Positions 1-9,862 of a stretch of 64,000 nucleotides of DNA are shown piece by piece (position 1 is the first letter of the stretch; the number at the start of each line of letters is the position of its first letter). This stretch comes from Leptolyngbyaceae cyanobacterium. GTDB lineage: Bacteria > Cyanobacteriota > Cyanobacteriia > Cyanobacteriales > Aerosakkonemataceae. The notes beneath the pieces are model-generated. The model did not search any database, was not told where the DNA came from, and saw only the letters and a program-made list of their open reading frames with translations. The stretch lies in the NCBI GenBank assembly GCA_036703985.1, contig DATNQN010000035.1, forward strand, positions 1 through 64,000. Reading direction: 5' to 3'. The position numbers and the translations under genes were made by a program.

Positions 1-20
1 ACAGGAGAAATAGTTATCAT

Positions 21-78
21 TTTCTTTCCCTTTCCCTTTCCCTTTCCCTCTTCCCTAGCCCCTAGCCCCTAGCCCCTG
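21..78. repeat. Short tandem repeat tract (TTTCCC, then TAGCCCC units)
   Basis: TTTCCC-like hexamers are followed by three to four TAGCCCC heptamers. Similar C-rich heptamer tracts recur near 4082-4125, 8946-8976 and 40509-40538, so this is a genome-wide short tandem repeat family of the STRR type known from filamentous cyanobacteria. Confidence 0.7.
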
Positions 79-467
79 ATAAAAATAACTTGCCCGTAGA
101 TAGCCAAACGGATACATTCGTAGTAGGTCGCCTTACAGATACCCCTAATCTGCTAACAGTAGGTAATATCTACTGATTAGCAAAGCTACTCAAGCAAGAG
201 ATAGCAAAACGGGAAGGCAAATCAGTTCCCAAATTATTTAAGGGAACAAACAGAAGATAAGGAGCCATAATCGAGAAATCAGAACGCAAAAGCTAGGAAA
301 TCATCAAATCCTCACTTATTCTGAAATCCCGAATTCTCATTCCGAATTCTTCATTAGGGAGTGTCGCAGTTTAAAAGTGTCAAAATCGATGCTTTTCACC
401 TGTCAAGCATATCCCATTTATCCCGGAGCCTTCTTAACTGGGGCTACACGATACCCCGTAATTGGTC
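79..467. other. Non-coding region upstream of the adenylate cyclase gene
   Basis: No open frame worth calling and no RNA gene was seen. There is A/T-rich spacer DNA and a GGGG/CCCC mini-hairpin at about 439-456, just before the cyclase start; its function is unknown. No convincing promoter was identified. Confidence 0.5.
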
Positions 468-3098
468 ATGACCATGACTCTCCCCAACACTGGTAGCGTC
501 CTGGCGACGTTAACTCAGTTGACACAAGTTCATCGCACCCAAGCGTTGTTACAGCGTGTCAAAAGTCTTTCCGTGCCAGAATTTGTCTGCTTATTGGATT
601 TTATTACCGCAGAATTCCAGCAATTTCTGAGGGCGATCGATTTAATCAATAACGAAGCCCTAGAAACTATGTTGGAACGTACTCTAGAGGCAATCACCCT
701 GAAAATCGGCCAAATTTTGCAAGCCGATCGCACTACGATTTTTTTAGTTGATAACGAAAAAGCACAACTGTGGTCGAAAATTACGCAAGGGGAAAGCGAA
801 AAACCACTAGAAATCCGCCTACCAATGAATGTCGGAGTGGCAGGTCACGTAGCTACTACCGGGCAATATCTCAATATCCCTGATGCCTACAATCACCCAT
901 TATTTAACCCGGAATTAGATAAACAAACTAACTATTACACCCGCAACGTTCTTTGTATGCCCATCTTGAGCAGCAAAGAGCAAACAGTAGCGGTAGTTCA
1001 ACTTACCAATAAAGCGGGAGATATTCCCTTTAATGACGAAGATGAACAAACATTTCGCGATTTCGCTGCCTCTATTGGCATTATCCTAGAAAGCTGTCAG
1101 TCTTTCTACGTAGCCGCCCGCAACCAGCGAGGGGCAGCCGCTTTACTAAAAGCTACTCAAACTTTAGGCCAAAGTCTTGACTTAGAAACCACTTTGCGAT
1201 CGGTAATGGATCAGGCCAGAAATCTCATGCAAGCCGATCGCAGTACCCTATTTTTACTAAGAAGAGAAAGCAACGAACTGTGGACGAAAATAGCTGCCGC
1301 CGACGGCAAAACCCTACTGGAAATCCGCATACCAGCCAATAGAGGCATTGCTGGTTACGTTGCCTCAACCGGTCAACCCCTGAATATCCCCGACGCTTAC
1401 AAAGACCCCCGTTTCGATCCCAGCACCGATAAACGCACGGGTTATTTTACCCGCAATATCCTCTGTTTGCCCGTCTTCAATTCCGCAGGCAATTTGATCG
1501 GCGTTACCCAGTTAATTAACAAACAACAAGGTAGCTTCACCAGTTCCGATGAAGAATTTATGCGGGCATTCAATATCCAGGCTGGGATCGCCCTGGAAAA
1601 TGCCAAATTATTTGAAAATGTTTTATTAGAAAAGCAATATCAAAAGGATATCCTGCAAAGTCTTTCCGATGCAGTGATTTCCACCGACATGGAAGGTCGG
1701 ATCGTCACGATTAACGATGCTGCTTTAGAATTGCTGGGTTGTCCCCTCCAGCAAAATCATGCCAGAAGCCACAAGCAAACTTGGGAACAAAAACTGATGG
1801 GGCGGTTTGTCTGGGAAGTCGTCCCGATCGAAAATCTCCAAATGCGCTTACAAGACAGCCTCAAATACGCTGCCAAGCATTACGTACCAGAACAAAGCTT
1901 GATGGTGGGATTGTGGATCGATCCCCCATTAAGTAAGGAATCAGACGAAAATCTCCCCATTAATCAACCAGATACGGAACAAGAACATCGCACTTACGTT
2001 TTAGCAATTTGCGATCGCAACAATCCAGAAACATTCATTCCTTGGAACGAACCGATCGATATCAACAACGATGGCGATTCCCCATCCCTAAATTACATCC
2101 CCAAAGAAAAAATCAAGCAAATCGAACGCAGCTTGAACTTGACAGTCAACCCCCTTACTAACCCAGAAGGAGGCGTCAGAGGCGGCTTGGTGGTATTAGA
2201 AGATATCTCTCAAGAAAAACGCATGAAAACCACCTTATATCGCTACATGACCCCAGGCGTTGCCGAACAGGTAATGGCGCAAGCAGAAGATTCCTTAATG
2301 GTGGGCGAACGCAAAGAAGTCACCATCTTATTTTCCGACATCCGGGGTTACACTACCCTGACGGAAAATCTCGGCGCATCCGAAGTGGTATCCCTGCTCA
2401 ATCAATATTTTGAAACAATGGTAGAAGCAGTATTCAACCACCACGGTACATTAGATAAGTTTATCGGCGATGCGCTCATGGCAGTCTTTGGTGCACCCCT
2501 ACCTTTAGAAAACCATGCTTGGTTAGCTGTAGAAACCGCCCTCGATATGCGCCGTCGTCTGGCTATCTTCAATCATCGCCGCATCATCGCTTCTCAGCCC
2601 CAAATTAATATCGGGATCGGGATCAGTTCCGGCGAAGTGGTTTCCGGCAATATCGGTTCCCACAAACGCATGGACTACACCGTCATCGGCGATGGAGTTA
2701 ATCTCAGTTCTCGCTTAGAAGGAGTCACCAAAGAATACGCTTGCGATATCATCCTGAGCGAGTATACCTATAAACTATGTTGCGATCGCATTTGGGTGCG
2801 GGAACTCGACAAAATCCGCGTCAAAGGAAAACACGAAGCCGTCAAAATTTACGAATTGATCGGAAACCGCAATCACCCACTAGATGATTCCATGCAAGAA
2901 TTTTTAGCTCACTACCAAGTGGGAAGAGAAGCATATCTAGCCAGAGATTTTCAGCGAGCTATTACTAATTTTGAACTAGCTCAAAAAATTCGTGCCTGCG
3001 ATCAAGCAGTCACCATTCACCTAGAACGTTCTCACAAATACCTGATCGATCCGCCACCAGAATCATGGGATGGAGTACATACGATGACTACTAAATAG
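468..3098 (+). CDS. cyaB: Class III adenylate cyclase, GAF-GAF-PAS-cyclase (CyaB type)
   Basis: This enzyme should make cAMP from ATP. Two GAF domains (about residues 60-210 and 225-385) each end in the NKFDE signature of cyclic-nucleotide-binding GAFs (NKAGDIPF..DE near 184, NKQQGSF..DE near 351). A PAS domain follows near 395. The cyclase domain spans about 615-805: the metal Asp residues are in FSDIRGYT and DKFIGDA, the Lys of DKFIGD marks adenine selectivity, and GVNLSSRLE supplies the transition-state Asn and Arg. A short helical tail resembling a TPR ends the protein. Length and order match Anabaena CyaB1/CyaB2, where cAMP binds a GAF and activates the enzyme. A TTG six bases upstream is also in frame; I prefer the ATG at 468. 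No clear Shine-Dalgarno sequence is visible. It appears monocistronic. Confidence 0.93.
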   Translation: MTMTLPNTGSVLATLTQLTQVHRTQALLQRVKSLSVPEFVCLLDFITAEFQQFLRAIDLINNEALETMLERTLEAITLKIGQILQADRTTIFLVDNEKAQLWSKITQGESEKPLEIRLPMNVGVAGHVATTGQYLNIPDAYNHPLFNPELDKQTNYYTRNVLCMPILSSKEQTVAVVQLTNKAGDIPFNDEDEQTFRDFAASIGIILESCQSFYVAARNQRGAAALLKATQTLGQSLDLETTLRSVMDQARNLMQADRSTLFLLRRESNELWTKIAAADGKTLLEIRIPANRGIAGYVASTGQPLNIPDAYKDPRFDPSTDKRTGYFTRNILCLPVFNSAGNLIGVTQLINKQQGSFTSSDEEFMRAFNIQAGIALENAKLFENVLLEKQYQKDILQSLSDAVISTDMEGRIVTINDAALELLGCPLQQNHARSHKQTWEQKLMGRFVWEVVPIENLQMRLQDSLKYAAKHYVPEQSLMVGLWIDPPLSKESDENLPINQPDTEQEHRTYVLAICDRNNPETFIPWNEPIDINNDGDSPSLNYIPKEKIKQIERSLNLTVNPLTNPEGGVRGGLVVLEDISQEKRMKTTLYRYMTPGVAEQVMAQAEDSLMVGERKEVTILFSDIRGYTTLTENLGASEVVSLLNQYFETMVEAVFNHHGTLDKFIGDALMAVFGAPLPLENHAWLAVETALDMRRRLAIFNHRRIIASQPQINIGIGISSGEVVSGNIGSHKRMDYTVIGDGVNLSSRLEGVTKEYACDIILSEYTYKLCCDRIWVRELDKIRVKGKHEAVKIYELIGNRNHPLDDSMQEFLAHYQVGREAYLARDFQRAITNFELAQKIRACDQAVTIHLERSHKYLIDPPPESWDGVHTMTTK

Positions 3099-3301
3099 AA
3101 CAGGCAGGAGCATAGATTGGGGAAAGGAAAATGGAAAAAAGCGAAGTATATTATTTTTTGCTGTAAATACTGATGCCCAATTCCCAGCCTTAAATCTGAA
3201 AGCAGTTGGGTTGGTAACTGAAAGTGTCAAAATTAGCTGGGTGCGATCGCTCGAACTTGCTCGGTTGCCCCTTAATTAACCATTAGCGATTAATTATTAA
3301 A

Positions 3302-4039
3302 ATGTCTGCGCCACAAAAAATCTACGAAGGAAAAGCCAAAATCCTCTACACCACCGACGATCCGGAAATTCTGCTGACTCATTTTAAAGACGATGCTACC
3401 GCCTTTAACGCTCAGAAACGAGGCCAAATTGTCGGCAAAGGAGAGATTAACTGTAAAATATCGACTCATTTGTTCCAACTGCTAGAAGCTAGTGGCATCC
3501 CCACTCATTTCATCGATAGTCCGGCGTCTAACCAAATGCGCGTTCGCAACGTCAAAATCGTACCGTTGGAAGTAGTGATCAGAAACATCGCGGCGGGTAG
3601 TCTTTGCAAACAAACTGGATTAGCAGAAGGAACCGTTCTCAAACAGCCGTTGGTAGAGTTTTACTATAAAGACGATGCTTTAGGAGACCCTTTACTCACC
3701 CTCGATCGTCTTTTCCTACTAGAAATCGCCACCCCAGAACAAGTCAAGCAACTGCAAACCCTTGCCCTGCAAATTAACCAACTGCTGATCGACTTTTTCG
3801 ATCGGTGCGGTATTACCCTGGTAGACTTTAAGCTGGAATTTGGCATTGATTCTCAACAACGCTTGCTCTTAGCCGACGAAATCAGCCCAGATACTTGTCG
3901 TCTCTGGAATCAATCCGAAACCGATCCCGAAAAGCGAGTAATGGATAAAGACCGTTTTCGTCGCGATTTGGGTAACGTGGAAAACGCTTATCAGCAAGTA
4001 TTAGAGCGCGTTTTAGGAAGGATGAAGTCTGAAGGATAA
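3302..4039 (+). CDS. purC: Phosphoribosylaminoimidazole-succinocarboxamide synthase (SAICAR synthetase)
   Basis: PurC joins CAIR and aspartate using ATP in step 8 of purine synthesis, in the cytoplasm. At 245 residues it is full length for the bacterial family. The N-terminal YEGKAKILY is the glycine-rich ATP site. GEINCKIS, DEISPDTCRLW (about 192-202) and DKDRFRRDLG (about 216-225) are the conserved substrate-binding stretches. The start ATG directly precedes the conserved SAPQKIYEGK opening. It lies upstream of the Omp85/lpx block, separated by 450 bases of repeat-rich DNA, so co-transcription is uncertain. Confidence 0.97.
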   Translation: MSAPQKIYEGKAKILYTTDDPEILLTHFKDDATAFNAQKRGQIVGKGEINCKISTHLFQLLEASGIPTHFIDSPASNQMRVRNVKIVPLEVVIRNIAAGSLCKQTGLAEGTVLKQPLVEFYYKDDALGDPLLTLDRLFLLEIATPEQVKQLQTLALQINQLLIDFFDRCGITLVDFKLEFGIDSQQRLLLADEISPDTCRLWNQSETDPEKRVMDKDRFRRDLGNVENAYQQVLERVLGRMKSEG

Positions 4040-4487
4040 AGTCTGAAGGATGAAGTCTGAAAATTTAAATTATTTTCCCTTTCCCTATCGCTTTCCCCTG
4101 CCCCCTGCCCCCCTGCCCTCTTCATCCTTACCGCATTCATAGTTTATACTTCGGGGTGATTTACCCGGGCTGCATCTGCATAGTCTAAAAACTTAGATTC
4201 GGCATCTTATCGCAGATAAACAAGAGATAATATCGATCGCCCTTACCAGGCGAAAAGCTGTCGTTGGACAGTCTGTTTAGATAGTTATACTTTTCACGGT
4301 CACGCGGTAGAGGTTTTTCCATGATTTAGGGAAGGGGACACAGCGATCGGGTGTAATGAAGAAGTTAAATTCTTTATATTGCCTAGTTCCCGTGCCCTCT
4401 CCCCTTAGCCACTCTCCTAAAAATTTTGCCCGTGAGAAGTATAAGCTGCGGTAGGGGTAATTAAACCTGCGTCGCAGGAAATGGTGT
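4040..4487. other. Intergenic region purC-bamA with C-rich repeats
   Basis: It opens with a short GAAGGATAAAGTCT / GAAGGATGAAGTCT duplication, then a C-rich tract (CCCCTGC units, about 4082-4125). The remaining 350 bases are probably the long untranslated leader and promoter area of the Omp85 gene. No RNA gene was recognised. Confidence 0.45.
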
Positions 4488-6998
4488 GTGGAAGTGCTAA
4501 ACAACGTGAACAAAATGCGCTTATCTCCAGTTTTATTGGCAACCGTTACTTGGGCCACCCTTGGTTTGCCACATTCGGCAACCGGGCAAACTTCCGAGCC
4601 TGAAGCAAGTGCGGCCAAAAATCTATCGTTACAGCAAAAATCCGACCAAAAAAATGTTTTATTTGTTGAAAAAAGTCATAATTTAGGGCCAATTGCCCAT
4701 TCGAGTTTTAAAGGTATTCCCCTTACAGTCGAAAATGCTCCTCATTTGGCTAACCGAGAGTCAACCAGCCAGAGGAAAGATGAAACTTTATCATCTGAAT
4801 CGAATAACCGAGACACTGGGAAGCAAGCCTCCCGTTCCCTAGATGTTTCATCTTTAACATTGGCACATCTGCTAGACCCGTCGGAATTACTCCCAGAAGC
4901 GTCTGATTCAACTGCCTCAACCGAAGCAACGTCAACACGCCGAGGAAGCGAGGAAACAATAGCTCAGACTCAGCCTGCTGATAGTACTCCCCCGTCAGAA
5001 ATTGACGAACCAGAACCGGAGGACTCCAACAACGTTCCCCCATCAACACCACCAAATCCAGGAACTCCGCCACCTGGAACGCCAGTTCCCGAACAAGAAA
5101 CGCCTAATCGTCTCCAATTAGACACTAACCCGCCCCCTTCCCCTGCCAATCTAGACCTGAATATCCCCGAACGCGCACCTTCTTCTCCACCGGTAAACGC
5201 TCAACCGGGCCAAGCACCGGATGTCGATCCGCGAGTTCTGGTAGCAGAAGTAGCGGTGGAAGGGGTGGAAGGAAGATTGCAAAATATCGTTTACGATGCG
5301 ATTCGCACTCGTCCGGGGCGTACTACGACTCGCTCTCAGCTACAAGAAGACATTAACGCGATCTTTGCGACTGGCTTTTTCTCGAAAGTAAGGGCTGAAC
5401 CTAGCGATACTCCTTTAGGAGTAAGAGTAACTTTTGTGGTAGAGTCCAATCCGGTGCTGCAATCGGTAAGAGTGGAAGGTAATCAAGTTTTGCCGGCAGA
5501 TGTAGTCCAGAAAATCTTCGGCGAGCAGTACAACGAGATTCTCAATTTCCGCGACTTACAGCAGGGTATCAGACGCCTAGAAGAGTGGTACAAAGAGAAT
5601 GGTTACGTCTTGGCTCAGGTAGTAGATACTCAAGTCGATCCCAACGGCACGGTAACCTTACAAGTGGCGGAAGGTGTGGTGGAAAATATCCAAGTCCGCT
5701 TTTTGAATAAGGAAGGGGAAGCCACCAACGAACGAGGGGAACCGATTAGGGGTCGTACTCGCCCTTATATCGTGACTCGCGAGATGGCTTTGAAGCCCGG
5801 TGAAGTATTTAATCGCAACCAGGTACAGCAGGATTTACAGCGTATTTTCCGGTTGGGTTTGTTTGAGGACGTACAGGTTTCCTTAAACCCGGGTGAAGAC
5901 CCTCGGAAAGTCAACGTAATCGTGAATGTTAAAGAAAGGAATAGCGGTTCGATCGCGGCTGGTGCGGGTTTTAGTTCTGCTAGCGGTTTGTTTGGAACGG
6001 TTAGTTATCAACAGCAAAACCTGGGGGGAAATAACCAGAAAATCGGGGCAGAACTGCAATTGGGTCAGCGGGAATTCCTGTTTGACGCCCGATTTACCGA
6101 CCCTTGGATTGGCGGCGACCCCTACCGCACTTCTTATACGGTGAATTTCTTCCGACGCCGATCGATTTCTTTGATTTTTGATGGAGGCGACCCGGAAATT
6201 AGGTTGCCCAATGACGATCGCCCTCGCATTCTAAGATTGGGTGGTGGTGTTACTTTTAACCGCCCTCTATCGAAAAATCCTTTAGCCGATCCGGAATGGG
6301 TGGCATCTTTAGGTTTGCAATATCAACGGGTTTCGATTCTCGATCGCGATGGCGATATCAGCCCCGTAGATGAATTGGGTAACGATTTAAGCTTTAGCGG
6401 TGAAGGTAAAGACGATTTACTTTCCGTACAACTCGGACTAGTTCGCGATCGTCGGAATAATCCCCTGCGAACTACTCAAGGCTCTTTACTGCGATTTGGC
6501 TTAGAACAAACCGTACCCATCGGTTTGGGAAACATTTTTCTTACCAGATTTCGCGGTAGCTATAGCTACTTTATTCCTGTAAAATTCACTAACTTTACTG
6601 AAGGCCCACAAGCTCTTGCTTTTAACGTTCAAGCCGGAACCATATTAGGAGATTTGCCTCCCTATGAAGCTTTTGCTCTAGGTGGTACTAACTCGGTACG
6701 CGGCTATGATGAAGGAGACTTGGGTGCAGGACGCAGTTATTTCCAAGCCACAGCCGAGTATCGCTTCCCGGTTTTTTCCATTATCGGCGGCGCTTTGTTT
6801 GTTGATTTTGGTACGGACTTCGGCACTGGTGCAGACGTACCGGGTGACCCGGCTGGTATTCGGGGTAAGCCCGGTACTGGTTTCGGCTACGGTTTAGGCG
6901 TGCGAGTTCAATCTCCTCTAGGACCGATCAGAATCGATTACGGTTTTAACGAAGATGGAGATGGTCGCATTCATTTCGGAATTGGCGAAAGGTTTTAA
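4488..6998 (+). CDS. bamA: Omp85/BamA family outer membrane assembly protein
   Basis: This protein inserts beta-barrel proteins into the outer membrane; it is the cyanobacterial relative of BamA and chloroplast Toc75. A signal peptide (about residues 10-34, ending near SATGQT) is followed by a long Ser/Pro/Glu-rich linker to about 240. Then come three POTRA-like repeats (about 245-495) and a C-terminal beta-barrel. The barrel holds the L6 VRGY motif (about 735) and ends in a terminal Phe, as outer membrane proteins usually do. The GTG start is supported by AGGAAA eight bases upstream; an ATG nine codons inside would also leave a whole signal peptide. The linker is unusually long for BamA but common in cyanobacterial members. 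It heads the lipid A gene block. Confidence 0.93.
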   Translation: MEVLNNVNKMRLSPVLLATVTWATLGLPHSATGQTSEPEASAAKNLSLQQKSDQKNVLFVEKSHNLGPIAHSSFKGIPLTVENAPHLANRESTSQRKDETLSSESNNRDTGKQASRSLDVSSLTLAHLLDPSELLPEASDSTASTEATSTRRGSEETIAQTQPADSTPPSEIDEPEPEDSNNVPPSTPPNPGTPPPGTPVPEQETPNRLQLDTNPPPSPANLDLNIPERAPSSPPVNAQPGQAPDVDPRVLVAEVAVEGVEGRLQNIVYDAIRTRPGRTTTRSQLQEDINAIFATGFFSKVRAEPSDTPLGVRVTFVVESNPVLQSVRVEGNQVLPADVVQKIFGEQYNEILNFRDLQQGIRRLEEWYKENGYVLAQVVDTQVDPNGTVTLQVAEGVVENIQVRFLNKEGEATNERGEPIRGRTRPYIVTREMALKPGEVFNRNQVQQDLQRIFRLGLFEDVQVSLNPGEDPRKVNVIVNVKERNSGSIAAGAGFSSASGLFGTVSYQQQNLGGNNQKIGAELQLGQREFLFDARFTDPWIGGDPYRTSYTVNFFRRRSISLIFDGGDPEIRLPNDDRPRILRLGGGVTFNRPLSKNPLADPEWVASLGLQYQRVSILDRDGDISPVDELGNDLSFSGEGKDDLLSVQLGLVRDRRNNPLRTTQGSLLRFGLEQTVPIGLGNIFLTRFRGSYSYFIPVKFTNFTEGPQALAFNVQAGTILGDLPPYEAFALGGTNSVRGYDEGDLGAGRSYFQATAEYRFPVFSIIGGALFVDFGTDFGTGADVPGDPAGIRGKPGTGFGYGLGVRVQSPLGPIRIDYGFNEDGDGRIHFGIGERF

Positions 6999-7003
6999 AA
7001 TTT

Positions 7004-7126
7004 AGGAGTCAGGAGTCAGAATTCAGAATTCAGGATTCAGAATTCTAATTCCTGGGTTGGAAAATTTACCGATTCTGAATTCTAGATTCTAAATTCTGGA
7101 TTCTGACTTCTGAATTATAAACATCT
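7004..7126. repeat. Tandem TCAGAATTC/GATTCAGAATT-type repeat tract
   Basis: Degenerate heptamers built on ATTCTGA / TCAGAAT run in both orientations, so the tract could fold on itself. The same units recur at 42868-42980 and 45360-45395. It separates the Omp85 gene from trhO. Confidence 0.75.
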
Positions 7127-7134
7127 AAAATCAA

Positions 7135-8040
7135 ATGTCTTTCGTTGTTGCAACTTTCTATAAATTTGTCAGATTACCGGATTTTGCCTCCCTACAATCG
7201 CCTTTGTTGTCTCGCTGTCAAGCTCAAAACATCAAAGGTACGATTTTGCTAGCTGCTGAAGGTATTAACGGAACGATCGCAGGTTCTCGCCAAGCAATTG
7301 ATTCGATTCTCTCCTTTTTACGCAACGATCCTCGTTTAGCTGACTTAGAACATAAAGAATCTCATGGTGATACTCAACCATTCGATCGCATGAAAGTGCG
7401 ATTGAAAAAAGAAATCGTCACATTAGGATTGCCCGAAGTCGATCCGAACGATCGCGTAGGCACTTACGTTACCCCTCAGGAGTGGAATCAACTAATTTCC
7501 GACCCGGAAGTTACTATTGTCGATACCCGCAATGATTACGAAGTAACTATCGGTACTTTTAAAGGCGCTCAAAATCCTCAAACATCCTCATTTCGTGAGT
7601 TCCCAGAATATGTTCGCCAGAATTTAGATCCGCATAAACATAAAAAAGTTGCTTTATTTTGTACGGGCGGAATTCGTTGCGAAAAAGCTACATCTTTCAT
7701 GCTCGCTCAAGGTTTTTCAGAGGTATATCACCTCAAAGGTGGGATTCTCAAATATTTAGAAGAAGTGCCTACAGAAAAAAGTTTGTGGGAAGGAGAATGT
7801 TTTGTATTTGACCAACGCATTGCCGTTAAGCACGGGTTGGAATTAGGCGATTATGAAATGTGCCTTAGTTGCGGACATCCCATTTCTGAAGATGATAAAA
7901 CTTCTGCTCGGTATGAAGAAGGAATTTCTTGTCCCTATTGTTTCGATCGCCTAACCCCTGAAAAACGCACCCGTCAACTAGCAAGATTGCAACAAATGAA
8001 ACTCAGTCAATTACATCAGCAAAAGCTAACCGAAAATTAA
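7135..8040 (+). CDS. trhO: tRNA uridine(34) hydroxylase, rhodanese family (TrhO/YceA)
   Basis: TrhO catalyses oxygen-dependent 5-hydroxylation of U34 in certain tRNAs. An N-terminal ferredoxin-like domain (about 1-95) precedes a rhodanese domain (about 115-215) with the active-site Cys in [11 protein letters not shown] (about 175-185). A C-terminal extension carries two Cys pairs (CLSCG and CPYC) likely to bind a metal, as in this family. Its 301 residues are typical. It sits between the Omp85 gene and lpxC on the same strand, 34 bases before lpxC, so it may be co-transcribed with lipid A genes although its role is unrelated. Confidence 0.93.
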   Translation: MSFVVATFYKFVRLPDFASLQSPLLSRCQAQNIKGTILLAAEGINGTIAGSRQAIDSILSFLRNDPRLADLEHKESHGDTQPFDRMKVRLKKEIVTLGLPEVDPNDRVGTYVTPQEWNQLISDPEVTIVDTRNDYEVTIGTFKGAQNPQTSSFREFPEYVRQNLDPHKHKKVALFCTGGIRCEKATSFMLAQGFSEVYHLKGGILKYLEEVPTEKSLWEGECFVFDQRIAVKHGLELGDYEMCLSCGHPISEDDKTSARYEEGISCPYCFDRLTPEKRTRQLARLQQMKLSQLHQQKLTEN

Positions 8041-8074
8041 TTTCAAATCGGAAGAAAGTACCGATACAGCAACT

Positions 8075-8911
8075 ATGAATATCCAGCAAAAGTTAGTAGA
8101 TGGGTTTGAAATATCTGGTGTGGGGCTTCACAGCGGTGTGGTAACCAAAGTAAAAGTTTTACCGGCATCTCCAGGTGAAGGTCGTTACTTCGTGCGAGTC
8201 GATCTGCCCGAAAACCCCGTCATTCCAGCCCGCGTAGATGCGGTTAATCAAACTCTTCTGTCTACTGAGTTGGGAGAAGGGGCAAATTCCGTTCGGACGG
8301 TAGAACACCTGCTGGCAGCTTTGGCAGCAATGGGTGTCGATGATGCGCGAATCGAAATTGATGGCCCAGAACTACCTCTGCTGGATGGCTCGGCGAAAGT
8401 TTGGGTGGAAGAAATATGCAAATCTGGATTAACTTCACCTGCTAAATCGATCGCACCCTCATCTCGTTTCCTCAACAAACCTATATCGGTTTATCAAGGT
8501 GATGCTTTCGTGGCAGCGATTCCGTCACCTGAAATTCGGTTTACCTATGGGATTGATTTTGATTTGTCCGCGATCGGCAATCAATGGTACAGTTGGTCAC
8601 CGAGTAAAGAAAGTTTTGCAGAAGCGATCGCTCCCGCACGCACTTTTGGCTTATTACACCAGATCGAACACCTACGAGCTAACGGTTTAATCAAAGGTGG
8701 TAACCTAGAAAATGCTCTTGTTTGTGGCCCAGACGGTTGGATTAATCCACCGTTGAGATTTGCAAATGAACCAGTGCGTCATAAAATTTTAGACTTAGTA
8801 GGCGATATGAGTTTACTGGTAAATTTTCCAGTAGCACACTTCTTTGCCTACAAAGCAAGTCACAACCTGCACGTTCAACTAGCTAGGTTGTTGCTAAAGG
8901 ATGAAGGATGA
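8075..8911 (+). CDS. lpxC: UDP-3-O-acyl-N-acetylglucosamine deacetylase
   Basis: LpxC is the zinc-dependent committed step of lipid A synthesis. Visible family motifs are GVGLHSG near the start, TVEHLLAAL (zinc His, about 74-82), [10 protein letters not shown], the RTFG loop, and HKILDLVGD (about 235-243) carrying the second zinc His and the zinc Asp. Its 278 residues are slightly shorter than the E. coli enzyme, as usual for cyanobacteria. It lies 34 bases downstream of trhO and about 100 bases upstream of fabZ, in the conserved order lpxC-fabZ-lpxA-lpxB. Confidence 0.97.
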   Translation: MNIQQKLVDGFEISGVGLHSGVVTKVKVLPASPGEGRYFVRVDLPENPVIPARVDAVNQTLLSTELGEGANSVRTVEHLLAALAAMGVDDARIEIDGPELPLLDGSAKVWVEEICKSGLTSPAKSIAPSSRFLNKPISVYQGDAFVAAIPSPEIRFTYGIDFDLSAIGNQWYSWSPSKESFAEAIAPARTFGLLHQIEHLRANGLIKGGNLENALVCGPDGWINPPLRFANEPVRHKILDLVGDMSLLVNFPVAHFFAYKASHNLHVQLARLLLKDEG

Positions 8912-8945
8912 AGGGTAACAATTAATTAACATTTACCTTTTCACT

Positions 8946-8976
8946 CTAAACCCTAGCCCGTAGCCCCTAGCCCCTA
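8946..8976. repeat. TAGCCCC heptamer repeat tract
   Basis: Three to four TAGCCC(C) units lie between lpxC and fabZ, the same family as the tract near the window start. Confidence 0.6.
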
Positions 8977-9012
8977 TTTCCTAATTGGTACGTAATTAAA
9001 AGCAATCCACTC

Positions 9013-9531
9013 ATGTCTACACTGATTGACGTACAAACAAAGGACTCGCCGACAGTCCAAGAAACGAAAGCAGACAGCGATTCTGGGACTTCCACCAAAA
9101 CAGTTTTCACAATTGAAGAAATTCAGAAACTGCTTCCCCACCGCTATCCTTTTCTGTTGGTAGACCGCATCATTGATTACGTGCCAGAAAAACAGGCGGT
9201 CGGTATTAAAAATGTCAGTATCAACGAACCTTTTTTTCAAGGTCACTTTCCCGGACGCCCCATTATGCCTGGGGTGCTAATTGTGGAAGCAATGGCCCAA
9301 GTTGGTGGTGTGGTATTAACTCAGCTACCTGGGATGACCGGAAGTTTGTTTTTATTTGCTGGGATTGATAATGTCCGCTTCCGTCGTCCGGTTGTACCTG
9401 GCGATCGACTGATAATGACAGTGGAACTACTCTGTCTGAAGCGGCGTCGCTTTGCTAAAATGCAAGCGCGTGCGGAAGTAGATAACCAATTGGCTTGTGA
9501 GGGGGAACTGATGTTTTCCCTGGTTGATTAA
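9013..9531 (+). CDS. fabZ: 3-hydroxyacyl-[acyl-carrier-protein] dehydratase
   Basis: FabZ dehydrates beta-hydroxyacyl-ACP in fatty acid elongation and so competes with LpxA for hydroxyacyl-ACP. The hot-dog fold motifs are clear: [13 protein letters not shown] with the catalytic His, and [20 protein letters not shown] (about 76-95) with the catalytic Glu. At 172 residues it has roughly 30 extra N-terminal residues rich in Thr/Ser/Asp compared with the usual 140-150. The start could therefore be internal, but no better-placed ATG with a ribosome site is seen. Confidence 0.96.
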   Translation: MSTLIDVQTKDSPTVQETKADSDSGTSTKTVFTIEEIQKLLPHRYPFLLVDRIIDYVPEKQAVGIKNVSINEPFFQGHFPGRPIMPGVLIVEAMAQVGGVVLTQLPGMTGSLFLFAGIDNVRFRRPVVPGDRLIMTVELLCLKRRRFAKMQARAEVDNQLACEGELMFSLVD

Positions 9532-9540
9532 GTTGGTAAT

Positions 9541-9847
9541 TAGTCATTTGTCATTCGTCATTTGTCATTTGCGATCGGTTTAAGCAATCACCCAGTTTTT
9601 GGCTAATTCAAACTAAAAACGCAAGTGGCTGGTAATGAAAAAATGACCGATGACCGATGATTAATGACCGAAAACCATCTGGTCAGGCGATAGCCTACAT
9701 TCCTAGAGTCAATTTAAAATCGATCGACAAGTTCGATCGACGCTGGTAATCGGTAATCCTTATTCTCAGATCGAGCAGTGGGAATGACGGTAATGGGTAA
9801 TAATTTAAACCAATTACCAATTACCAATTACCAATTACCAATTAGCA
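9541..9847. repeat. Repeat-filled spacer fabZ-lpxA (TCATTTG, TGACCGA and ACCAATT units)
   Basis: The 331-base gap holds three degenerate tandem tracts: GTCATTTGTCATT units at about 9541-9580, ATGACCGATGACCGAT units at about 9640-9672, and TACCAATTACCAATT units at about 9808-9845. The first two can pair with each other because GTCAT is complementary to ATGAC. No gene or RNA was seen. Confidence 0.7.
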
Positions 9848-9862
9848 GCTTACAACTGACAA

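Noticed and set aside
9541-9847. Possible CRISPR array
   Set aside because: Units are 7-9 bases, degenerate and directly adjacent, without unique spacers; these are simple tandem repeats.
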